Translations under genes and position numbers: made by a program | Notes under the pieces: generated by a model | Told to the model about the DNA's origin: nothing | Databases searched by the model: none | The model's input: the letters and a program-made list of their open reading frames with translations, nothing else | Shown: piece after piece, positions 13,801 to 25,800 of the stretch | Position numbering within the stretch: position 1 is the stretch's first letter | Layout of the letters: each line of letters begins with the position of its first letter | Source: Callipepla californica brunnescens | Taxonomy: Eukaryota; Chordata; Aves; Galliformes; Odontophoridae | DNA length: 64,000 bases | Assembly: GCA_023055505.1 (NCBI GenBank) | Contig: JALIRH010000023.1 | Span: forward strand, 11,714,271-11,778,270 | Direction: 5' to 3'

Positions 13801-16800
13801 GGCACTGCTATATCTCATTTTGGAAGACTTCTTTCTTGCTAACAACTTAGTAAGAAGTCTGCAGCTGGGAATTTCAGACACTGCCTGTATGCCCAATTAA
13901 TTAGCCATCCAGATATACCTACAAAGCTGTCTATCTACATGTATAGATAGATACATCTATACAGACATACATCTGTTGAGTTAGATAGAGTCACATGTAC
14001 TGTATACCCTCAGAGATGGACAGTGACTACACTGAATCCTTGAGCATACAATGATTTAAACTGCAGACATACTGTATGTATTAAAGAGAAAATCCAAAAG
14101 AAAATCCAACCATTTTGAAATTAGATAGTAACATTAGAAGTATGCTCTTATTATTTCAGTACAACCCTGAGCTGCAGATATATGCTACTTTTATACTACA
14201 TAATGTGCAGTTACAAAGCAAACAAACAAAACCATATACAGTAGCAAATTATATCTAGGAAAACCTAGAAAAAAAAAAAAGAAGATTTAGGATCACAACA
14301 TTACTTAGCTATCCATCTTCACATATATGTAACAGAATACAGTTCTGAGTTCATTCTAAACTGACGGCCTTGCTTCAGGCTTGGGTACTATGAATACTGC
14401 ATACCATATAAAGTAATTCTCAGCATTAAAGGACAAGGTAAGAGGATACATTCAGAGTGATGGTGTTTATCTTCCCAAAAAGCTGTTATACACCATCAGC
14501 CCTGCCTTCATGGAAGAGGGAGTAAATAGCTGTGTGGGGCTCAGCTGCCTGCTGGGCTAAACCACAACTACCAAGCAGTTTGGGTTCCACCAGGGTTAAC
14601 AATGGGGATCCTAAAGGCATCTCCACCTAACCCTGAGATGCTAAGGGCTGCCACTGCATTGCTTTCCCTTAACCTCTACTCTAAGGAGAAGGCTTCAGAT
14701 CAGTTACCCTGTAACTGTAGCCACAACTATACAGGCTTTTACTGCCAAGAAAGTTTGGCTACGTTCTCTTCCCGTCCCTCTGTATTTAAGATACTAAATA
14801 AATTGTACTCCAGGTGATTTCCAGCAAATGACACACTTCTCAGAGAAAGGAAAAAGGGAAACAGATGGTCTTGTGGAAATCAATAATCTCTGCCTGGTTC
14901 TCAGGCTGCAAAATAATATTTATAAAACCTACCCATGACATTTAACAATAAAGGCGCATATTACTTCAGAAAGCACAGGAGCTTGATTTTACTTATCTTT
15001 TAACCAAGAAATTTCTCTGACAGTAATGTTCATACTTTACTGCATGAAAAAGTAGAACACCTTTGTCTATTACTGCATGCTTGGTTGTTCATTTATGCCT
15101 GACAAAATAATGTTGTGTTTCTTGTGATGTTCCTGCCCACGAGGACTACGTTATGGTATTATATGAAGTCAGTATACTCATGTTGTTATACTCCCATTTC
15201 CTGCATGAATTAAAGGTAAACTGCAAAATGCTGGATAAGAAATAAAGAAACAACAAAGTGCTGTGACAAAGAATAGCATTACAGACAGCACAGAGGTTCT
15301 GAATTAAGACATACTGTTTGATTTTAATAACGGTGTCAGTAATCATTGGGTACCGTGACTGCATAATCTAGGGCAGACAGGATACACTATAGCAAAAGCT
15401 TATATCACAGCGCAGTTCAGCCTTTCAAATATTTTTCAGAAAGTTTTCAGAAACTATAGGACTCTATATAGAAGAATGTAGTTCGTCCTACCAACTCATG
15501 ATTGTCCATTGATGTGACTATTCTGGTAATGCCAAAGGTTTGGAACAGCACAGAATCACGCCCAATCTAAGCAGAAGCTTATCTACCACCTCATTTTATG
15601 TAAATTCTTGGAGAGGAATGAATGAATAAATAAAATCCTGTACCATGAATACTATCAAAGGAAAAAAGCAGACAAGAGGAAAACCTCAAAGAAATATCTA
15701 TCTCCCTTAGTTCAGTTTTCTTTGTTGTTTTGTGTAACTAACAGCAGATGTAGATTTCACTAAGCTTGAATTTCTGAGCCAGAGATGCTCGAAGTCTTTT
15801 TCCACAGAAAGTCGTATGACAGATCCAGCACATAATGTCAGCAGTTGCCAGAGAGTTCTTCATCAATAATAAATCTCAACATGTACTTCATTTAAATTTC
15901 AAAAGCACTTTCTGCTGAATTTTAAGCAAAATAGAGCATCCTAGACGCTTACAATATTTTGAACACAAGAAATCTCTTCAGATGAAGGAGGGCAAGTACA
16001 ACCAGGTTTCTGCTTCTTTTACTTTTTTCTCCCCAAAGATACTGTATCCAAATTTTTACTTTTTTATTTATTATCATGCTTTTCAGAAGGCTGTTTTAAA
16101 TGTGGAACTACAGGTTTCAAGGAAGTAATGACTTTCTGAGACTGTGCAGAACAATATTTTGCATACAAAGAGAAGACATTTGTAGCAATTTCAGACAACT
16201 ACCTTGTGTTATTACAAATAGTTTGCATGAATAAATTAATCTGAAGAAAGGAGAAAAAAATCTAAACTAGCACAACAACAAAAGTCATGATTCTGGATTC
16301 CAAGAAACATTCAAACTTCCCAAAGGAACCATTAAATAATTAAGCATCTGTTCAAATACACTGCCAATAACTGACTGTAAAGAATCACTTTTTCCAGATC
16401 CTGCTGAAATATCAGATTAAATCATAACATCTTAATCAGGACCCTTCTTTTGTATTTGAACTAAAGTGGCTTCTCGTAATTCAAACAATAGAAAGTAACA
16501 GGAGACTGTATTTCTGATCACTGTTTATTAACAAGCCTCAACAGAATGTGCAATTGAGTTTTGCAGCAGCTATAAATCTGTACTTTCTCTACTTTCAGAA
16601 GAAAACCACCTTGCTAAACACTCAGTATGAAGTTTTCTCTAAAGGAAAAATGATTCAAAGGAAAATACTTGAGGAGATTATATTTCAAATGTACAGAGCT
16701 TAAACTACATTAAAAGCAATTCTGTAGGTCAATCTGGAAATTCTCTCTTTATTCCCTCCTCCACTGCTGCTCGGTTTGTGCTACAATTTAATGGTAAAGC

Positions 16801-19800
16801 ATAATAAGGTCGTAAGCTGCACAGCGCTTCCAAACATGCTACTAATATGGTGGGGTCCTAATCATGTTTTACAGTAGTTAAACAAAAACTTAGTAGACAT
16901 GGAAATACTGTAGGTCATCTTTTCACAAGCACATTTCATTGGCTTTCAATAATTAAAGAGACAAAGGAGAAGACAGTTTCTCTCCAAAGGAAGAAAATCA
17001 AGTGAGATTCAGTCAACAAGTAGGCACTTATCTGAGCTTCACACCACTCCCATTATTTCCTATGACCTATGTTTTCAGAAGGGAGGATCTGAAATGCTTC
17101 ATCTGGGAGGGAAGCAGAAAAACTTTCCAAGCAGCCGTAACACCCTTGACACTCCTGCTGAATAGACAGGAATGTGACGGACAGTGCTACCAAGAAAAAA
17201 CACACAAACCTGCCTAAAAGGGTCAGCGTGTCATCAAATTAGATTCCTAATGAGAAGACTACAATAAGAAAAGTCTCTAAGCTGACTGCCATTGAGAAGA
17301 TACCTGAAGCCACGAGCAAAAAAAAAAATAGTTTATTAAACTACAATTGCCCTTTTTCATTCTCAGTTTTAACTGTTACTTTGGGAACAAGAATCTCCAG
17401 GACCAGGCTTGTATATAATTCTTAAAATAAAAAAATGCTTACTAAAATATTTTTCATTCGAGTAAAAAAAAAATACAACAACAGAATAATAAAAAATAGA
17501 ATACAGTTTTACAATTAACAAACTGTTTCAAAAAATGATTTATGGTGCCCCTAAGTCCAAATAAAACCATAAAAAACCCACTGCACTTCTTTTTTACTTC
17601 AGACCCACGTTACCACTGCTGCCTTTCTGTCACTGGACATAATTTATTCTGCAAACGTAACACTACTTTCCTAAATCCCTCCAACTCTTCCAGCCTGGGC
17701 AAGAGAAGGGATCTGTTTGCATTTCCTACCAAGAAACAATATAACTATCTCATGCAGTGCCCAACACAAAGCCAGCTTTACCTCATGTATTTCAGAATAG
17801 GTTGAACTGTATTTATAAAAGGCCAAAGTAATGTTAAAAAAAAAAAAAAAGATAAATAAAGAACATACACTAAGGATCAATTACTATTTTCCAAATGGGT
17901 AACTTACCATCTTTGTTCAGCCATTGCTTTCTCTGTCTGTAGAGTAGGAGTTTGTTGTGGACGTACGGCAAAAGAAACTTGACACACCAGCTCTCCACAC
18001 CAAGTTTGTTTTCTACCAGGACTATTGGGCTCCGGTTGTATCTTGCTTCAGGACAGGGTATTAATCCAATTTCGTCTCTTAAAAAAAATAACAGAAAGAA
18101 ATGCACTTTTCTCAACTTACTCAGAAAAGTTTTATTATCTTTCCCCAAGGAAAGGTCCTTTTTATGTATTTATTATAGTACACCTTTAATCAAGCACCTA
18201 GAAATAAAGGATGGTGACAAAAAAATCATACCAGCTAACAAAGCAGAAGTGTCTCAACTTTTAAGTTTCAAGGGGCCATATTATTTTTTTCCTTATCTTT
18301 TAGCATACATGGATGGTGAAAGAGTGGCTCTGACATCTTCTTAGAAACAAACAATTGTCAATACTCACGCTCACTTGGACAAAAAGCAGTTCAATTCTAT
18401 ACTTTCTACCATGCATGATTTCACCATCAGATTCTGTTTAATGGAAAAAAACTCAGAATGATAACAAACCTTGTTTTTTTCAATACAAGACCTATAGATA
18501 TGTTTCAAGTATCAACCTCATAATCTCAACCCAGTTACCACACATTAATTTTGCTACTGGATATTCTGAATGTACTGATTCAGTTCAGTGTTCTCAGTAG
18601 GCTATTACTAAAGCAATTGAAAACGATACCACGTGTTTTTTTAAGAACGAGTATATCTGCTTATTCAGAAAACTGATTTAATATGTCAGACTTCAGAAGA
18701 GCACAGATAACCTGAGGTAAGATACTTGCAAATTACTTGGCTCTGTCTCTAAACACACACCCAGGTCCTTTACCCATCTCTTCTCATCTCTCATCTGAGA
18801 AAAGAAAAAAGAAAAAAAACACGGAAACTCTCAATTTTACCACCCACCAAACCGCAAGCAGTAGTTGATTTCCACCCCTGCTGCTCCACTCAAAAAATAA
18901 TAATAATATTAATAAAATAAAATAATAAACTTTTTACAAAGGCATTCAGGTTAGATTTATAATGACAGTCCAGACTGATGCTCTGATGCTTTCAACATGG
19001 TGCCCTATAGCCTGAAGTTTGTGCTTCCTGCTGACTTCATTTCCTTCACAAATGCTAAACCTAGTCCATGTCCAAACTTTTGTCTCCTGCATGCTGTGAC
19101 ACATAGGGCCTCAGAGGCAATGAGCATACAGCTTTGCTAATTGATTCTGTGAATTACCACAAAAATTTACCAGCTGATGCTTACAGACAATACAGCAAAG
19201 GTAGACAGCAAGAGAAAGCAAATAAAAACAATCCTACACCCACACCTTCATTTCTTACCAAATGAAAGAAGCTTGACTTGGGAGAGCGAAATTTCACAAC
19301 ACAGCCCTAAACATACCATGATGATGGATAGGTAAGGTTTGCACGGAGCAGACAAGTCAAACACCCCAACTCTAGGACTTGCTCAGTGAGCCATAAGAGG
19401 CAGAGAGCTACACCACTAATGAGAATCATGAAGATAAACTAGAAAGGTTTATTTGGTAAATGTGCTCATCTTCCCCAAGATGCAAATCAGCACTTGTCAT
19501 GCGGTAGAAACAACACTTTGGTTTTGGTTCACACATTCTGATGTCTTGGGTGGTTCATAAACATTATATGGCATTCAGTATCTGGGAAGGAATAGCATTT
19601 ATGATTCAATACACTAGAAGAGAAGGGTGCCTACCTTGTGTTCTAAACAATTCATGCAAACCACCATTGCTCTGAAGGCCTCTTGAGTCCACAGAAGGAG
19701 CAAGTAATGGGGTAGGTCTTTCATTGTCAGCCCAGTAGATCCTGCTTGAGAATACTTGCAGCCTCTGCATCATCACATATCCCAAAAATTTCCACAGCAG

Positions 19801-22800
19801 GACTCATATGCAGGCACCATCAACCACTCTATTAGTCCTTGTAAAATTAAATTACTTTAGTACCCTAAATCTTGTGACAATAGCCTCTGGTCATAGAGTC
19901 GTGTAGGTTAAAAAAGACCGTCAAGATCAAGTCCAACCATCCACTTGACCAACTGAGTCCCCAGCGGCTCTCAGTGCCATGTCCACATATATCTTAAGTA
20001 CCTCTACAAGATGGGAACTCTAGCATGTCACTGGGCAATCCAACCCAATGCTTGATCATCCCCTCTGTGAAGAAATTCTTCCAAACATCCAATCTAAACC
20101 TTCCCTGGTGCAACTTGAGCCAGTTTCTCTGACTATTACCTGTCACTGAAGAAAATAAATCTACACCCTCCTTTCCTGCAGTCTTTTCTTCCCATAGCTA
20201 CAGAGATGAGCTCTCCAGTCAGCCTCTTCTTCAGATTAAACAGCCTCGCTCTTTGTAACTTTTCTTCCAGCCTCTACACCTGCTTTGTTGCTCTTCTCTG
20301 CACACACCTGAGCAACTTTGAGTGCAATTCTTCTTTTAGTGAGAGGCTGCAAACTGAATGCACATTTGAAACGTAGTCTCAGCAGAGACTACAGGGGAAC
20401 AGTCATCACTTCCCTGCTCCTGCTGGCCACACTAATTCTGGTACAGGCCAGGCTGCCATTGGCCTTCCTGGCTATCTGGGCATACTGCTGGCTGTTAACC
20501 AGCACTTTGAGGCCCTTCCCTGCCAGGCAACTTTCCAGCCACTCTTCCTCAAACCTGTATCACTGCAGTAGCTTGATATGACCCAAAGGTAGGATCTGGC
20601 ACTTAATGGTTGTTGTGTGTCATGTAACTCTCCACTGCCCAGCAATCCAGCATATGGCTGTGCAAGCCAATTGCAAGATGTAGGGTGCACATATTTAGGT
20701 ACAAGTTGCTCACAGTACTGAAGGTAATGGCAACTGAAAGCTGCTTTTCTTTGCTATCTCCCATTTGCAGAAGCACTACCTACTGTTACACTAATGTTTA
20801 ATTTCACTCCTTAGATTCCACTATTGTGGAAAAAACAAGAATCAAAAAGTGCATAAATTATCTTTCGATTGACAGATCAACCTACCACAGTAATTCACAG
20901 TCATGACATACAACGCAGAAGCTGCTAGAACATAGCAGATGACATCATCTAGGTTATCACCAAAGCTTCTTCATCTTGTTCTGAGATTAAAGAAGCTGTG
21001 TAAGAATAAGACCCTATGGAGCATAGAGCTTCACCCTACACATTCTGTGTACAGTCAAAATCTCAGCCCTGGCAGAGCAACACTGACAGGTAGCTGCAGA
21101 ATATGCTTCTGTTTTCTTTTAGAATATTGCCTTTCAAATAACCCAACCTCTCTCACAAAGAATTAGACAAAGGATATTAACGGTTTGGAAACTGGAATGA
21201 TGCACAATCAAAGGATACTGTTCAACTACAGTTATAACAAAGTCTGGAGCAAAGCAGCCCAGAACATTATAACTTATTAATATATTTATGCAATTATAAA
21301 AAGCTTTTAATACTGGATATCAATTCACAGCATGGACATTTGGGATTTGTGTATTTTTTAGTTTAAACCAAATCTAATGAAATGACTACATGACTAATTG
21401 ACTTAGGACTTTTGAAAAGTGCGGAAAAGGGACTTCAAATACAAAAAATGAAAACTTTTCTTGCATCATCACGTGTGCACCATAAACATATGGTTCTATT
21501 TCAGAATTTCAAATAATAAATCAATACCATTAGTTAGTAGTTAATTAGTCATTAACTTATTGGTGCAACCAAAATCTTTCATCAATGAAGAGCAGTAAGA
21601 TACTACTGAAATCCAAAGTATTTCTAGCCAACATTTGTTTCTAAAGAAGCAATAAATACTAGACTAACATTATCTAGGAGTTTCCTTTTCTCACATTAAT
21701 CTTTACTTCAAAGTTCTGCACTGATTAACCTTCTCACTAAGTACTGCAAACAAATTATATTTACTACAGATGGCAAATGCGTAAGTATCAATGATGAACA
21801 AGTTATTTAACAATTTAAAGGGAAAAATATTGGCAAAACAAACTTTCATATTTAGCTAAAGGAATGACTTAATGAAGTGTGTTATATTTTGGGTTCCCAG
21901 AGGAGAAATTTGTGATCACACCAAAAGAAATCTTGACTGAGTTTCAGATCTAGAAGGGCTGTTCAGAAAGTAATGCTTTCTATTTTATTATGTTGTTCCA
22001 TGACTTCAGAGGCAGATGTGGTTGTATGGCAGTGAAGGCTGAACCTTCCCACCAACACTTCATGCCAGGAGGCCTCTGTGGATCAACAAGGAGCTCCTGG
22101 ACTTACCCAAGCACAAAAAGAAAGTCTATAGGGAGTGGAAGCATGAACAAGTTAAGTGGGAGGACTACAAAGAAGTTAATCCTCCCAGTTAACTCTTCAG
22201 AAGCAGCCAGAGACCTGGGGAGGAACGCTGAAACCCAGATAGAATTAAAATTCACCAGGGACATAAAAGGCAACAAGAATGTCTGCAAGTACATCAGTGA
22301 TAAAAAGAAGTCTAGAGAAGATGTGAGCCCTCTCCAGAAGGAAACTGGAGACCTGCTCTTGAGGGATATGGAGAAAGCTGTGGTGCTCAATGACTTCTTT
22401 ACCTCAGTCTCCACCAGCAAGGGCTCTAGCCACACCTCCCAAGCTGCAGAAAGCAAAGTTAAGAACTTGAAGGAGATCTGCCTGCTGTAAATGAAGATCA
22501 GGTTCAAGATCATCTGAAGAATTTGAAGGTGTACAAGTCATGGGACACAATGAGATTCATTAATGGGTTCTGAGGAAAAAGGGGAGATGAAGTTGCCAAG
22601 CCAATATACATCATATACGAAAGGTCCCGGCAGTGGAGTTCCTACTGATGGGAAACATAAGCCCCGTTTCCAAGAAAGGAAAAATAGAAGATCCAGGGAA
22701 CTATAGGCGAGTCAGTTTCAGCTCTGTCCCTGGCAAGATCATGAAGCCAGCCCTCCTGAAGGCCCTACTAAGGCACATATAAAATAAAGATGAGGTGATT

Positions 22801-25800
22801 GGTAGTAACCAACATGGCTTCACCAAGGGGTAAGTCACCCCTGACAAACTTGCAGGCCTTTTATAATGGAATTACAGCATCAGTGGATAAAGGAAAAGCA
22901 GCTGACATCATCTACCTGGACTTGTGCAAAGCATTTAACACTGTCCTGCACGACATCCTAGTCACCAAACTGGAAAAAAATGGTTTTGATGAACAAATCA
23001 CTTGCCATATAGAGAACTGGCTGAATGGTCTCACTCAGAGAGTTGTGGTCAACAGCTCAGTGTCCAGGTGGAGACTGGTGATGAGCAGCAGTCATCAGAG
23101 ATCAGTGTTGAGACCGGAGCTATTTAACATCTTTATAGGCAACATGGACAGTGGGATTGAGTGCACCCTCAGCAAGTTTGAAGATGACACCAAGCTAAGT
23201 GGTGCCGCTGACACATTAGAGGGAAGGGATGCCATCCAGAGGAATCTGGACAGGCTGGAGATGTGGGCCCATCGTTAAGTTCAACAAGGCCAAGTGCAAG
23301 GTTCCTGCACTTGGGTCAGAGGAATTCCAAGCACAGATACAGTTTGGGTGGTGAATGGCTTGAGAGCAGCCCTGAGGAGAAGGATTTGGAAGTGTCAGTT
23401 GATGAAAGACTCAGCATGAGCCAGGAACATGCACTTGCAGGCTATAAGGACAACCATATCCTGGGTTACATTAAGGGAAGTGTGACCAGCAGGCCGATAT
23501 GAGACTGCACCTGCATTACTGCATCCAGTTCTGGAGGCCCCAACACAAGAAGGTCATGGAGCTGCAGCAGCGGGTCCAGAGGAGGGACATGAAGATAATC
23601 AGAGGGCTGGAGCAACTCCCCTATGAGGACACGATGAGAGATCTGGGACTCTTAAGCCTGGAGAAGAGAATGCCTTGGGGGTACTTTATGGAGGCATTTC
23701 AGTACTTGAAGGAAAAGCTTTCCTACAGGAAAGCTGGGAAGAGACTTTTTATAAGGGTGTGTAGCGACAGAACAAGGGAAATGGTTTTAAACTGGAAGAG
23801 TGTAGATTTACAATACATATTAGCAATAAATTCTTAGTATGAGGGTGGTGAGACACTGGAACAGGTTACCTAGTAAGGTTGTTGATGCACGCAAGGCCAG
23901 GCTGGATGGGGCTTTAAGCAACCAGATCTAGAGGGAGGCGACTACAGACATAGCAGAGGAGTTGGAAGTAGATGATCTTAAAGGTCCCTTCCGACCCAAA
24001 CCATTCTATGAATGTATGATTCTATGATTACATGTTGTTGCTTTGTTACAGATGGCAGCAGAGGGGCAGTCTGACACAATGGCACCTGACCTGAAAGTGC
24101 ATATGAAACAATGTGTCACTGAACTACACCATGTGGAAAAAATTGAACCCAATGATATTTATCTGTGCTTGCTGATCATTTTTGGGGACCAAACAGTGGA
24201 TGTGAGCACAGTGGGTGATATGTTTCTGTAGTGGTGGCAGTGGGTCACCTCTGCTGGCACAGATTTTTATGAGAACAGCATGCAGCCTCTTGTTCATTGC
24301 TGGTGAAAATGCAGAGCTCACAGTGGTGACTATGACTAAAAATAAGTGTTTTGTAGCTAAGAATGTGCTTTACTAAATTGTGTTATTGTGCTTTTTATAT
24401 CTGTTGTGGTTTCCATGGAAATAAAGAGGAGGCATTACTTTCAGAGCAACTTATGTAACAAAATGAAGTGTGTTTTTTAATATATTAAGAACTCTGTGAA
24501 TTGAGAGAAAAGAACTGATCTGAGCTAAAGTGATACTGGCAAACCAGAAGAAGTATCCTCAGATTTCACTCACAAACGCTGGGTTACCCTTTCCAATTAT
24601 GCCCATTAAATTTATGCACTTTTTTGACAAGTGTGTCTTTTATTCTCACTGACCTCATAAGCAAAAGAAAAACAAAGTTCAAAAAGAATGTGTGCGGTGA
24701 TGTATCCTGTGTTTACAATCCATTCAGTTCCTCATGCAAATGCTTCAATCAGATCTGCATTGGCAGGACTGGGCAAAAGCACCAATACATTTCACAGCCT
24801 TGGAAAAAATGAGAACAAGCAAGTTGACACAGTTATCCCATGGAAGAAAATGGAGCAATCAGACAGATGAGGTAAAATTAGATTTGCATTGTGCATTTAA
24901 TTAGAAGTACACTTGCCTTAAAAACATGCACAATCTTGCTCCAAACCTAATTTGAAGAGAAAAAATAAATAAATAAAATAAACCCAACAGAACAACAACC
25001 AATCAAACAAACAAAAATAAATAAATAAAACCAAAGCAAGAAAGAATGGTCCAACATCCCAGCTAGCCTAAAACTGTATTTTTACATGGTTTTTAGCGTT
25101 GACCTGAGACAGTATCCCTTTTAAACCCTAAAAAGCTGGAAATCTGCAAGAACAAAGCATCCACTCTGACAGATGCAACAGGAGCAAGTGAACAAAGAAT
25201 CGAAGACATGGGACAACAAATGCAGGAGAGCCATTAGAATAGAGAACAGACGTATGAGACTTTTAAATGAACATCCAGCACCGGGCAAACCCCGTATTTT
25301 CACTGAAGTCAAATGTCACGTAAAAGAATTCAAATCTGGATACACAAGTAGGCCACACAATTGAAGAGGACAGCATTTGTCAGGGACTGCAACTGACCAC
25401 AGCTGTCTTGGTCAACAGCAGGAAGACCAGATACCTCAGATAGACCAGAACACCAGGATGTAAGGGCTGCAGCCCGCTGCTCCAGATGCAGACAGGCATG
25501 GTAGCCAGTGGCCTACAGCCTATCCTAGCCATGGAGTTCAGAAAGGCAGCAGGCAGAATTCCCATCTTGCCTACCTCAGGAGGTAAGCCAGCAGGTCATG
25601 GTTTCTCATACTAAGCATGATATAGTGCAACAGTTTCAGGGCATCCCACTTTTGCAACCTACTTTCGCCTAGACTGAATGAAAGAAAACTACACCAGCCA
25701 CACATTCCTCAAAACACAGGCTCCAAGTTTGCTATCTGGGAACAGCTTCGGAGGATGAGTAGGAACCAAAAGGATCCAGCAGATTCATTCACAAATACTG

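Noticed and set aside
21990..23837. Chain of plus-strand frames in PTAR1 intron 1 as a host reverse-transcriptase gene
   Set aside because: They are the broken ORF2 of an inserted CR1 with frameshifts, in-frame stops and an altered FADD motif.
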